The position numbers and the translations under genes were made by a program. From Azoarcus sp. (GTDB taxonomy: Bacteria > Pseudomonadota > Gammaproteobacteria > Burkholderiales > Rhodocyclaceae), in assembly GCA_031289095.1 (NCBI GenBank), contig JAITQD010000110.1, forward strand, positions 1 to 32,097: a stretch of DNA of 32,097 nucleotides, given 5' to 3'. This document shows positions 25,077-32,097 of the stretch, in pieces (within the stretch, counting starts at the first letter, position 1; the number at the start of each line of letters is the position of its first letter). The notes under the pieces were generated by a model, which did no database searches, was not told the DNA's origin, and saw nothing but the letters and a program-made list of their open reading frames with translations.

Positions 25077-26099
25077 TCATGCCGTCCTGTAACCCTCCGG
25101 ATTGCCCGCCTGCCAGCGCCAGGCGTCGCGGCACATGGCGTCGATGCCATGCTCCGCCCGCCAGCCCAGGAGCGTGGCGGCCAACGCCGGGTCGGCCCAG
25201 CACTCGGCGACGTCGCCGGAACGGCGGGCTACGATCCGGTACGGCACGGGATGCCCGGAAGCCGCCTCGAAAGCGCGCACGACTTCCAGCACGCTGTAGC
25301 CGCGCCCGGCACCGAGGTTGATCGCGCTCACCGCCGCCAGCGTTTCGAGCCTGGCGAGCGCCGCGAGATGGCCAGCGGCGAGATCGGAGACGTGAATGTA
25401 ATCGCGCACCCCAGTGCCGTCGAGTGTCGGATAATCGTTGCCGAACACCTGTAACTCGGGAAGCTTGCCCACCGCCACCTGACACACGTAAGGCATCAGA
25501 TTATTGGGAATATCCCGCGGGTCTTCGCCGATCTGTCCCGCCGGATCGGCTCCGACCGGGTTGAAATAACGCAACAGCGCGATTTTCCAGGCGGGATCGG
25601 CGGCAGCCACGTCGCGCAGAATTTCCTCGCTCATCAACTTGGTGCGCCCATAGGGATTGGTCACTTTGAGCGGAAAATCCTCACGAATCGGCACGCTGGC
25701 GGGATCACCATAGACCGTCGCCGACGAGCTGAACACCAGCCGCTTCACGCCGTGGCGAGCCATCCGGTCAAGCAGGACAAAAAGACCGCCGAGATTGCTG
25801 CGGTAATAGGCCAGCGGTATGCGCACCGACTCGCCGACCGCCTTTTTGGCGGCGAAATGGATGACGGCATCCATATCGTACGCAATGAAAAGACTGTCCA
25901 ACGCCGCCACGTCGGCAACATCCGCTTGGAGCACGGCGCTGAAGCGCCGTCCGGCAAGGCGTTCGACCCGTTCGAGCGCCACCGGCGACGAATTGGAATA
26001 ATCGTCGATCACCACCACGTCGTAACCGCTGCGCAGCAGCGCAAGGCAAGTGTGTGAGCCAATGTAACCCGCGCCGCCGGTCACCAGAATGGTTGGCAT
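25077..26099 (-). CDS. galE: UDP-glucose 4-epimerase GalE
   Basis: A 340-residue short-chain dehydrogenase-type epimerase that interconverts UDP-glucose and UDP-galactose for surface polysaccharide synthesis. It has the NAD-binding GGAGYIGSH (8-16), the catalytic serine region SSSATVYG (124-131), and Tyr150 and Lys154 in NPYGRTK, followed by YFNPVGADP. All active-site residues are present and the length is normal. It stands 27 bp after dnaQ and 81 bp before rapZ on the same strand, so co-transcription is likely. Confidence 0.96.
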   Translation of the reverse strand: MPTILVTGGAGYIGSHTCLALLRSGYDVVVIDDYSNSSPVALERVERLAGRRFSAVLQADVADVAALDSLFIAYDMDAVIHFAAKKAVGESVRIPLAYYRSNLGGLFVLLDRMARHGVKRLVFSSSATVYGDPASVPIREDFPLKVTNPYGRTKLMSEEILRDVAAADPAWKIALLRYFNPVGADPAGQIGEDPRDIPNNLMPYVCQVAVGKLPELQVFGNDYPTLDGTGVRDYIHVSDLAAGHLAALARLETLAAVSAINLGAGRGYSVLEVVRAFEAASGHPVPYRIVARRSGDVAECWADPALAATLLGWRAEHGIDAMCRDAWRWQAGNPEGYRTA

Positions 26100-26126
26100 T
26101 TATCGTTGCTCCCGATTAGAACCGCT

Positions 26127-26840
26127 TCATGTTACGGCTGCAGATTCCGTCCGCCATAGGCACACGCCTTTGTTCGCCTTGGCGATGTCCGCCAGCACTG
26201 CATCGTGCAAGGCTACTTCCTCGTCCGATGCCCACAGCACTTGCAGGGTCAACCGCTCGTCGGAAACGGAATCCGCCCCCGCCTCGGCGACAGGATCTTC
26301 TTCCAGCGCCATGATCAGGCTTTCCTGCCCGCGAGTCATCGCCAGGTAGACTTCGGCGAGCAGTTCGGCATCGAGCAGCGCCCCGTGCAGGGTGCGGCGG
26401 GCGTTGTCGATACCGTGCCGTTCGCACAGTGCATCAAGCGAGGCCCTTTTGCCGGGGTTCTGCTCCCGCGCCATTTGCAGGGTATCGATGACGTCATTGC
26501 ACAGTTCCCTGACCAACGGACGGCTCAGTAGGCCGAGTTCGTGATCGAGGAAGCCGACGTCGAAAGAGGCGTTGTGGATCACCAGTTCGGCGCCACGCAC
26601 GAATGCTTCAAAATCGGCGGCAATGGCGGCGAATACGGGTTGGTCGGCGAGAAATTCGTCGTTGAGGCCGTGGATGGCGACCGCCTCGGCGGAAACGGGG
26701 CGTTCGGGGTTGATATAAACGTGGAAATGCCTGCCGGTCAGGCTGCGATCAAGCAGTTCGACGCAGCCGATTTCGACGACGCGGTCACCGTTTCTCCAGT
26801 CGAGGCCGGTGGTTTCGGTGTCGAGAACGATTTGTCTCAA
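26127..26840 (-). CDS. dnaQ: DNA polymerase III epsilon subunit (proofreading exonuclease)
   Basis: A 237-residue DEDDh 3'-5' exonuclease. The catalytic residues are visible: Asp7 and Glu9 in LDTETTG, Asp94 in HNASFD, His152 and Asp157 in HGALLDAELL. The C-terminal tail (about 180-237) should bind the polymerase alpha subunit. The start is a TTG at 26840 with AGGGA 6 nt upstream. No in-frame ATG or GTG gives a better start, because the conserved MRQIVLDTETTG begins here. The length is normal for dnaQ. Confidence 0.95.
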   Translation of the reverse strand: MRQIVLDTETTGLDWRNGDRVVEIGCVELLDRSLTGRHFHVYINPERPVSAEAVAIHGLNDEFLADQPVFAAIAADFEAFVRGAELVIHNASFDVGFLDHELGLLSRPLVRELCNDVIDTLQMAREQNPGKRASLDALCERHGIDNARRTLHGALLDAELLAEVYLAMTRGQESLIMALEEDPVAEAGADSVSDERLTLQVLWASDEEVALHDAVLADIAKANKGVCLWRTESAAVT

Positions 26841-26910
26841 AAGTGTTCCCTGGTGATGTTCCCGCCCGAATATTAGCCCAGCCCCGCCAGCTTGAGACGA
26901 AAAACGGGTG

Positions 26911-27846
26911 TCAGCCGTCGGCGTTGATGCGCACGATCAACTCCTTGAGCACTTCGGCAGCCTTGTCGTTGGCGATCTGGCAGGTGCCCGCAGCCTGGTG
27001 CCCGCCGCCACCGTATTCAAGCATGAGTTCGCCGACGTTGGTCTTGCTGGAACGGTCGAGGATGGATTTGCCAGTGGCAAGGACGGTGTTCTGCTGCTTC
27101 AGGCCCCACATGACGTGGATGGAGATGTTGGTCTGCGGGAAAAGCGCGTAGATCACGAAGCGGTTGGTGGCGTAGATGATCTCTTCGCCGCGCAGATCCA
27201 GCACCACCAGGTTTTTGTGGACGGTGGCGCAGCGTTTGATCTGCTCTTTCGCCTTGTCGACGTGCTGAAAGTAGAGTTCTTTCCGTTCCTTGACGTCGGG
27301 AAGTTCGAGAATTTCGTCGACACCATGTTGTTTGCAGTAGCCGATCAACTGCATCATCAGTATGTAATTGCTGATGCGGAATTCACGGAAGCGTCCGAGT
27401 CCGGTGCGGGAATCCATCAGGTAATTGAGCAGTACCCAGCCTTTGGGGTCGAGGATGTCGTCGCGGGTAAACTGGGCGCTGTCGGCCTTGTCCACCGCCG
27501 TCATCATGTCGTCGGAGATCTTGGGGAAGGTGCTTTTGCCGCCGTAGTAGTTGTAGACCACCCGCGCCGCCGAAGGCGCGTCCGGGTCGATGATGTAGTT
27601 CGGATGCTCGCCGGGGTTGCGGATGGTTTCGGACAGGTGATGATCGAACGCCAAGTGTGCGCCGGGAACATAGGGAAGATTGGTGGTGATGTCATGCTCG
27701 GTAATCTCGATGAGACCGTCCTGCATGTCCTTGGGATGAACGAACTTGATTTCGTTCAGGAGATCGAGTTCTTTCAGCAGTACGGCGCAAACCAGGCCGT
27801 CGAAGTCACTGCGCGTGACGAGGCGGAATCTTTGTTCTTCGCTCAT
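26911..27846 (-). CDS. DHH/DHHA1-family phosphoesterase (exopolyphosphatase-like)
   Basis: A 311-residue phosphoesterase. It has an N-terminal metal-binding RSDFDGLVCA (D14, D16), the DHH triad FDHH (67-70), and a C-terminal DHHA1-type glycine-rich motif GGGGHQAAG (279-287). Relatives are annotated as exopolyphosphatases, oligoribonucleases (NrnA) or cyclic-dinucleotide phosphodiesterases. The substrate cannot be chosen from the sequence. The aspartate of the second motif (VDKADSA, about 118) is present, so it is probably active. It lies upstream of dnaQ (70 bp) and downstream of nudC. Confidence 0.87.
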   Translation of the reverse strand: MSEEQRFRLVTRSDFDGLVCAVLLKELDLLNEIKFVHPKDMQDGLIEITEHDITTNLPYVPGAHLAFDHHLSETIRNPGEHPNYIIDPDAPSAARVVYNYYGGKSTFPKISDDMMTAVDKADSAQFTRDDILDPKGWVLLNYLMDSRTGLGRFREFRISNYILMMQLIGYCKQHGVDEILELPDVKERKELYFQHVDKAKEQIKRCATVHKNLVVLDLRGEEIIYATNRFVIYALFPQTNISIHVMWGLKQQNTVLATGKSILDRSSKTNVGELMLEYGGGGHQAAGTCQIANDKAAEVLKELIVRINADG

Positions 27847-27915
27847 GGGATGTCTCCGGCAAAAAATGCGGCGCGGTTATTAGAGCACACACCATGTATC
27901 GAGCCGGGTAACAGG

Positions 27916-28749
27916 TCACGGTCGGGGCGCGATCGCCGTGCGCACGGCTTCGATCATCCGCCGGGCGAGCGAGCTGGGATGCGGCAAAATGGGCAGGCTG
28001 TCGAAACAGAACCAGCCGATGTCTTCGATTTCTTTTTCCTGCGCGACCAGTTCGCCGCCCTGGTAGTCGGCGAGGAAGCCGAGCATCAGCGAATGCGGGT
28101 AAGGCCACGACTGGCTGCCGAAGTAGCGGATGTTGCCAACCTCGATACCGGCTTCCTCCCGTATTTCGCGGCGCAGACATTCTTCGGCGCTCTCTCCCGC
28201 TTCGACGAAACCGGCCAGGGCGCTGTACATGCCAGGCGCGAAGTGCGGCGAGCGCGCGAGCAGGATTTCATCGCCCTTGCACACGAGACCGATGGCAACC
28301 GGCGAAATGCGCGGATACGCCTTGTGGCCACAGGCCGGACAAACACAGGCAATTTCGCTGCGGCTCAAGTCCATCGCCTGTCCGCAAGCGCCGCAACAAC
28401 GGTGATCCAGTATCCAGACGGCGAGTTGCCGGGCACGCACGAGCGCAGCAAGACAGCCGGGCGGCCATTGTCCCCACAAAGAACGGTAGTCGCCGACGGT
28501 CAGTTGCGGCGGGACGGTCAGCCCGGCGGGCCAGACTTTCATGACGCAATCCCGCCCGCCAAACGTTCCGAAACGAAATGTGCGCAAGGGCGACCCCATA
28601 TCTTGCAGATCTTGCGCACATGGCAATACCGCGTCCGGGCCGATCAGCAGTTTTTGCCCGATAAAGGGGAAGACCAGCACAGCCCGCCCCTGCGCGCCGG
28701 AGTCGACCACGGCATAGTCCGGTGCGAAATCCGGCGAAGCGACGGTCAT
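27916..28749 (-). CDS. nudC: NAD(+) diphosphatase / RNA deNADding enzyme NudC
   Basis: A 277-residue Nudix hydrolase that cleaves NAD(H) and removes NAD caps from RNA. It shows the zinc-finger pairs C119-x2-C122 and C137-x2-C140. The Nudix box GFVEAGESAEECLRREIREE (180-199 and following) has all consensus Glu and Arg residues, and SQSWPYPHSLM (212-222) is the NADH pyrophosphatase signature. The length is close to E. coli NudC with a slightly longer N-terminus. The start ATG is 14 bp after the hydrolase stop, so the two belong to one transcript. Confidence 0.95.
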   Translation of the reverse strand: MTVASPDFAPDYAVVDSGAQGRAVLVFPFIGQKLLIGPDAVLPCAQDLQDMGSPLRTFRFGTFGGRDCVMKVWPAGLTVPPQLTVGDYRSLWGQWPPGCLAALVRARQLAVWILDHRCCGACGQAMDLSRSEIACVCPACGHKAYPRISPVAIGLVCKGDEILLARSPHFAPGMYSALAGFVEAGESAEECLRREIREEAGIEVGNIRYFGSQSWPYPHSLMLGFLADYQGGELVAQEKEIEDIGWFCFDSLPILPHPSSLARRMIEAVRTAIAPRP

Positions 28750-28763
28750 GCGGCCCCCGGCGT

Positions 28764-29699
28764 TCAGGCCGGCTCGCCTTTTTCGCCTTTGCGAGGCGGG
28801 CTGAGCAGGAAGTCGCGGATAGCGGCGACCTGATCGTCGGCCATCAGCATCGGGGCATGGCCGATGCCAGGAAATTCAATGAGCTGCGCTTTCGGGCCGC
28901 GCCTGGCCATTTCCTGCCAGGTCTGGCGTTTGAGCAGGTCGGACTCCCCGCCACGGATCGCCAGCACCGGGTAACGGATGCGGTCGAAAGCGCCCCACAC
29001 TTCGACGTCGAGCAGGATGGGCATCATGTGGAAAGGATCGCCCAGGCCGGGGTCGTACAGGAAAGCATGACCTTTCTCGACCGGCCGCACGCTGTAGCGG
29101 GTGAGATGGCGCCATTGTTCGTCGGTGAGCGGGCCGTAGGCAACGCCGATTTCGCGCATGTAGCTTTCGGCGGCGTCCATGGAGGGGAACACCGGGGCAC
29201 GCCCGATGTAGCGCGCGATGCGGCGCAGCGATTCGGCGGTGATCAGCGGCCCCACGTCGTTGAGCACGAGGCGGCGCACCGGCGTGTGCGGCTGGCTGGC
29301 GAGCAGCATGCCGATCACGCCGCCCATCGAGGTGCCTACCCAATCGACGTGCAACACCCCCAGGCGCGCGATGAGCGTCACCATGTCCGAGACGTAGAGA
29401 GGAAACGCGTAATCGGATTTCACGCCCAGCCAGTCGCTGCGGCCACGTCCGACAACATCAGGACAGATCACCCGGTATTCGTTGGAAAGCGCCTGGGCAA
29501 GTACGTCGAAATCGCGCCCGTTGCGCGTGAGGCCATGCACACAGACCAGCACCCTCGGGTTGTCTGGGTCGCCCCATTCGGTATAGGCCATGCGATGCAA
29601 CCCATGCGGCCCCATGCACTGCACGACGCGCTCGCGCATGTCAAAGCGCGGGCGCGTGGCGAGACGGAGCAGACGGCGCAGAAAATCAGGGAGAGGCAT
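28764..29699 (-). CDS. Alpha/beta hydrolase
   Basis: A 311-residue alpha/beta-hydrolase-fold protein. The oxyanion-hole motif is CVHGLTRNGRD (53-63). The nucleophile elbow GTSMGG places Ser124 at the catalytic position, and GIGHAP (278-283) supplies the catalytic His281. No signal peptide is evident, so it is cytosolic. Its substrate (ester, lactone or similar) cannot be deduced. It lies just upstream of nudC and downstream of the bacteriohemerythrin gene, from which 138 bp separate it. Confidence 0.9.
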   Translation of the reverse strand: MPLPDFLRRLLRLATRPRFDMRERVVQCMGPHGLHRMAYTEWGDPDNPRVLVCVHGLTRNGRDFDVLAQALSNEYRVICPDVVGRGRSDWLGVKSDYAFPLYVSDMVTLIARLGVLHVDWVGTSMGGVIGMLLASQPHTPVRRLVLNDVGPLITAESLRRIARYIGRAPVFPSMDAAESYMREIGVAYGPLTDEQWRHLTRYSVRPVEKGHAFLYDPGLGDPFHMMPILLDVEVWGAFDRIRYPVLAIRGGESDLLKRQTWQEMARRGPKAQLIEFPGIGHAPMLMADDQVAAIRDFLLSPPRKGEKGEPA

Positions 29700-29837
29700 G
29701 GCGTGGCATTCCTCGGTCAGCGAAATGGATAAGGGAGTCTAGCACCGGCGACGGCATCGAAGCGGCGCCATGCAAAACACGACGACCCACGGGGAGATGT
29801 CTCACCCCCATGAGTACGGCTTCGTGCTGAAAATCGG

Positions 29838-30245
29838 TCAGTTGACGCCTTTTTCCTTCAGGAAAGGCACGTAGGCCCGGTCTTCCTTCATGATGTGGTT
29901 GATCAGCCACGATTGCAGGAAGCGGAGCATTTCCTCCGAAACCGATTCGCCTTTCTCGAACTTGAGCAGCAGTTCGAGGGCATGGCGGGCAAACTCGTCG
30001 TGCCGCGCCCGGTGGTTTTTTTCTTCCGGATAGCCGAGGCGGTTGAACAGGTCTTCCTCGACGATGAAGTGATTGACGGTGTAATCCACCAGCCCTTCCA
30101 GGATTTCCTTGAGAACCTCGCGCTCCGGATTGCGGGACTCGATTTCGTCGTAAAGGCGATTTGTCGCATCAACCAGCCAGCGATGCTGTTTGTCTATGGA
30201 GTCGATGCCCAGGATGAACGCATCGGACCATGGCATGAAAGGCAT
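29838..30245 (-). CDS. Bacteriohemerythrin
   Basis: A 135-residue non-heme di-iron O2-binding protein. The ligands can be counted: His21 (KQHRWLV), His59 and Glu63 (NHFIVEEDLF), His78 and His82 (HRARH), and His117 and Asp122 (HIMKED). The four-helix arrangement and the opening W-x-D-x-F-x-x-G-I-D-x-I-D-x-Q-H are standard. It could carry or sense oxygen or scavenge it. It has no attached signalling domain. GAGGAG 8 nt upstream supports the ATG at 30245 over one three codons downstream. Confidence 0.95.
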   Translation of the reverse strand: MPFMPWSDAFILGIDSIDKQHRWLVDATNRLYDEIESRNPEREVLKEILEGLVDYTVNHFIVEEDLFNRLGYPEEKNHRARHDEFARHALELLLKFEKGESVSEEMLRFLQSWLINHIMKEDRAYVPFLKEKGVN

Positions 30246-30346
30246 GAAGGCTTCTCCTCTTGTATCACCAGCCTGACAACAGCCGGGACGCCTCATTGCG
30301 AATAGCGCGCCATGATACCCTTCCTGCCCGGATGATGCGAGAGCAA

Positions 30347-30355
30347 TGCTATACT
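30347..30355 (+). promoter_or_regulatory. Extended -10 promoter of queD
   Basis: TGCTATACT is a TGn-TATACT extended -10 box, 5 of 6 matches in the hexamer, about 28 bp upstream of the queD start. No good -35 was seen, which extended -10 promoters do not require. Confidence 0.5.
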
Positions 30356-30382
30356 CCGCGCCCCTGCAAGCAAGAGACAAGC

Positions 30383-30829
30383 ATGCGCATCACCCGTCGT
30401 CTCGAATTCGATGCCGGCCACCGCATCCCGGATCACGCCAGTCAGTGTCGGCACCTTCACGGCCATCGCTACGTGCTCGAAATAAGCCTCGGCGGCGACA
30501 TCATCGACGCGCCTGGTAGCGAGGTCAACGGCATGGTGATGGATTTCAGTGAAATAAAGCGCATCGCTTGGGAAAAAGTGGTCAGCCGCTGGGATCACGC
30601 CTTTCTCGCCTGGCGTCAGGATACCCGCGTGCTGGAATTCCTCGCTTCCCTGCCCGGACACAAAACCGTGATCCTCGATGCGGTGCCGACGGCGGAGAAT
30701 CTCGCTGCCGTCGCTTTCGAGACGCTTGCCGCCGCTTACCGCGACGCTTATGGCAACACCCTGCGTCTCGAACGGGTCAGGCTGTTCGAGACGCCAAACT
30801 GCTGGGCCGATGCCACGCGCGAAGATTGA
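30383..30829 (+). CDS. queD: 6-carboxytetrahydropterin synthase QueD-like
   Basis: A 148-residue tunnel-fold enzyme of the PTPS/QueD family, the second step of queuosine precursor (preQ0) synthesis. The zinc ligands are His13 (FDAGHRIP) and His26/His28 (HLHGHRY). The catalytic Cys22 lies two residues before HLHGH, and the DH pair in RWDHAFL and the Glu in PTAEN complete the active site. The start at 30383 is chosen because the conserved MRITRRLEFDAGH begins here; the ribosome site (AAGAGA) is weak. It diverges from bacteriohemerythrin and converges with the XRE gene. No other queuosine gene is in the window. Confidence 0.93.
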   Translation: MRITRRLEFDAGHRIPDHASQCRHLHGHRYVLEISLGGDIIDAPGSEVNGMVMDFSEIKRIAWEKVVSRWDHAFLAWRQDTRVLEFLASLPGHKTVILDAVPTAENLAAVAFETLAAAYRDAYGNTLRLERVRLFETPNCWADATRED

Positions 30830-30837
30830 AACATCGC

Positions 30838-30859
30838 GGCGGCGCGCGCCTACGCCGCC
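30838..30859. terminator. Possible weak terminator between queD and the XRE gene
   Basis: A perfect 7-bp stem (GGCGGCG with CGCCGCC) has an 8-base loop and is followed by TTGTTG on the plus strand. There is no full U-tract. It overlaps the 3' end of the XRE gene on the other strand. Confidence 0.3.
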
Positions 30860-31092
30860 TTGTTGCTCGCCTCGACGCTCGACAAGGCCAACAAGACCGA
30901 CGGCGGCAATTCCAGCGCATCGGCGAGCTTGCAGATATTGAGCAGGGCGATATTACGCTGACCGCGCTCCACCCCTCCCACATAACTACGGGCCAAGCCG
31001 CTTTTCTCCGCCAGTCGCTCCTGCGACCAGCCCCTGCTCTTTCTCATCTCGCTCAACCGCAAGCCAAACTGACAACGTGGATCTCTCGACAT
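30850..31092 (-). CDS. XRE-family helix-turn-helix regulator
   Basis: An 80-residue protein that is essentially one HTH_3 domain. SRGWSQERLAEKSGLARSYV is the helix-turn-helix (about 19-38), VERGQRNIALLNICKLADAL follows, and a short tail completes it. Such single-domain regulators often control their own promoter or a phage, restriction-modification or toxin gene, but no such partner is in the window. The start at 31092 has GGAG 7 nt upstream. Longer in-frame extensions run into the rsmB-type gene in the wrong frame. A cluster of palindromes lies 60-140 bp upstream. Confidence 0.88.
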   Translation of the reverse strand: MSRDPRCQFGLRLSEMRKSRGWSQERLAEKSGLARSYVGGVERGQRNIALLNICKLADALELPPSVLLALSSVEASNKAA

Positions 31093-31153
31093 GACCTTTC
31101 TCCATGGAATGGCCGTCGCAGGCTCATATTTCGGGCCGCCCGACTCGACGACT

Positions 31154-31169
31154 ACAGTAGAAGTACTGT
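31154..31169. promoter_or_regulatory. Operator-like inverted repeat ACAGTA-N4-TACTGT
   Basis: This perfect 6-bp dyad with a four-base spacer lies 62 bp upstream of the XRE start. Its size and symmetry suit a dimeric HTH regulator of this class, so autoregulation is a reasonable guess. Confidence 0.45.
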
Positions 31170-31198
31170 GATATAGGTAATATCCACAATACGATGCC

Positions 31199-31204
31199 AT
31201 TATA
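31199..31204 (-). promoter_or_regulatory. -10 box (TATAAT) of the XRE gene promoter
   Basis: A perfect TATAAT on the minus strand is flanked by the operator-like repeats. The nearest -35 candidate, TTGTGG (31224-31229, minus), is 19 bp upstream, slightly long. The position would place repressor sites both over and downstream of the promoter. Confidence 0.45.
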
Positions 31205-31205
31205 G

Positions 31206-31232
31206 CCACAGCATTGTGGTTTTCCACAATGC
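31206..31232. promoter_or_regulatory. Cluster of TTGTGG/CCACAA half-sites with a perfect 9-bp palindrome
   Basis: GCATTGTGG (31211-31219) and its exact complement (31224-31232) flank TTTT. An overlapping dyad CCACA-GCAT-TGTGG spans 31206-31219, and a further CCACAAT lies at 31184-31190. This makes four half-sites around the XRE promoter -10 box. No U-tract follows, so a terminator is unlikely. Confidence 0.5.
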
Positions 31233-31282
31233 CTACAGGGCGAAGTACAAAGAAACGTTTGCGGAGAGTGAAAAAATACCGC

Positions 31283-32097
31283 TCAGGATGACCGCATCGC
31301 GCTGGCGCGTTCCAACACTGCGGCAAAGAATCCATCCGTTTCATGAACGAGCGGCGACAGGCGCAAACGCTCGCCGGTATCCAGCGCAATGCCCTGCCGC
31401 GAGAGGATGTCCCGCACCGGCAGTGCGGCGAATTCGGGATGAGCCGCCAGAAAAGCATCGACGACACCTTCATTTTCTTCGCCGAGCAGGCTGCATGTGG
31501 CATAGACCAGCCGCCCACCCGGGCGCACCAGCCGCGCAGCGGCGGCAAGGATCGCCTGCTGGCGCACAACCATTTCGGCAATCGCAGCCGGGGTCTGCCG
31601 CCACTTGAGGTCGGGATTGCGCCGCAGGGTGCCCAGGCCGCTGCACGGCGCATCGACCAGCACGCGCTCGGCCTTGCCCGCGAGACGCTTGAGCCGGGCG
31701 TCGTGCTCGTGCGCAATCAACATCGGATGCACGTTGCTCAACCCGGCGCGCGCCATGCGCGCCCGCAACCTCGCCAGGCGTTTTTCAGCGACATCGAAAG
31801 CGTAGAGACGCCCGCTCGATCGCATCATCGCGCCCAGTTGCAAGGTTTTCCCACCGGCCCCGGCGCAAAAATCGACGACGAGCTCGCCGCGCCTGGGCTG
31901 GACGAGAAAACCGAGAATCTGGCTACCCTCGTCTTGCACCTCGATACTGCCGTCGAGAAAGAGCGCATGTTTTTGCAGCGCCGGCTTGCCCGCGAGGCGG
32001 ATACCATGCGGCGACAGCGGGCACGGCATGGCGTCGAGGCCGTCGGCACGCAACCTCTCAAGCACGGCGTCGCGGTCAGTCTTGAGGACATTGACCC
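31283..32097 (-). CDS. RsmB/NOP-family RNA (cytosine-5) methyltransferase, 3' part
   Basis: The last 271 codons of a SAM-dependent rRNA m5C methyltransferase. The frame stays open past the right edge and encodes VNVLKTDRDAVLERL upstream, so the start is outside the window. The SAM site is VVDFCAGAGGKTLQLG. The two catalytic cysteine motifs are DAPCSGLGTLRRNPDLKW and YATCSLL, in the normal order. The detail GTLRRNPDLKW fits the betaproteobacterial paralogue that lacks a NusB-like N-terminal domain rather than RsmB itself. This is from memory, so no gene symbol is given. Confidence 0.9.
   Translation of the reverse strand, partial: VNVLKTDRDAVLERLRADGLDAMPCPLSPHGIRLAGKPALQKHALFLDGSIEVQDEGSQILGFLVQPRRGELVVDFCAGAGGKTLQLGAMMRSSGRLYAFDVAEKRLARLRARMARAGLSNVHPMLIAHEHDARLKRLAGKAERVLVDAPCSGLGTLRRNPDLKWRQTPAAIAEMVVRQQAILAAAARLVRPGGRLVYATCSLLGEENEGVVDAFLAAHPEFAALPVRDILSRQGIALDTGERLRLSPLVHETDGFFAAVLERASAMRSS

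Noticed and set aside
26908..28833. A 641-residue plus-strand open frame
   Set aside because: It lies opposite the DHH phosphoesterase and nudC genes, both of which carry intact catalytic motifs. The frame shows no family features.
29791..29808. GGGGAGA/TCTC-A-CCCC hairpin between bacteriohemerythrin and the hydrolase
   Set aside because: It is interrupted by a bulge and followed by no U-run, so a terminator is not supported.
30850..31716. A 288-residue minus-strand frame including the XRE gene
   Set aside because: The upstream 208 residues are an out-of-frame reading of the RNA methyltransferase gene and an intergenic gap. The real gene starts at 31092 with its own ribosome site.

Overview
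The window looks like chromosomal DNA of a high-GC betaproteobacterium, most likely Rhodocyclales or a close relative. This is inferred from the sequence alone. The clues are a ubiK-comM pair facing a nitrogen-type TorF porin-glnK-amtB operon, a DUF3391 HD-GYP protein, an A. ferrooxidans-type gshA next to gshB, and Gram-negative envelope genes (ompW, an autotransporter, the YdgA-like DUF945 family). No rRNA, tRNA, CRISPR array, transposase or integrase was seen. No stretch over 300 bases lacks a gene.

Layout. 1-442: 5' part of a DUF4407-type membrane protein (minus), running off the left edge. 705-4874: a large autotransporter (minus) with about 12 diverged GGG-type repeats and an AT-rich upstream region. 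5163-8418: ybiT (ABC-F) and a DUF945 protein (plus). 8442-10244: comM/yifB and ubiK (minus). 10336-13123: a nitrogen-control operon (plus), with NtrC-like sites, a sigma-54 promoter, TorF-type porin, glnK, amtB and a UUCG-loop terminator. 13137-13970: ompW behind a perfect FNR-type box, ended by a bidirectional terminator. 13990-15484: thrH-purU (minus). 15739-16932: HD-GYP c-di-GMP phosphodiesterase (plus). 16950-18884: yheS (minus). 18958-19548: an unrecognised secreted coiled-coil protein (plus). 19557-30245: a long minus-strand series of bacteriohemerythrin, alpha/beta hydrolase, nudC, DHH phosphoesterase, dnaQ, galE, rapZ, NusG-domain-II protein (EetA-like), Gx membrane protein (EetB-like), gshA, gshB and apbE. 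30383-30829: queD-like (plus). 30850-31092: a small XRE regulator with an operator-like palindrome cluster upstream. 31283-32097: 3' part of an RsmB/NOP-type RNA methyltransferase (minus), running off the right edge.

How the genes work together. TorF porin, GlnK and AmtB form an ammonium-scavenging unit under RpoN/NtrC-type control. GshA and GshB make glutathione. ApbE, the EetA-like and the EetB-like proteins are the three families that recur together in extracytosolic flavinylation and flavin-based electron-transfer loci. Here they lie within about 4.6 kb with gshAB between them. The most unusual DNA structure is a 206-bp element with perfect 25-bp terminal inverted repeats over the 5' end of apbE. 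It seems to have displaced the normal start of that lipoprotein. The passenger repeats of the autotransporter are the most unusual protein feature.
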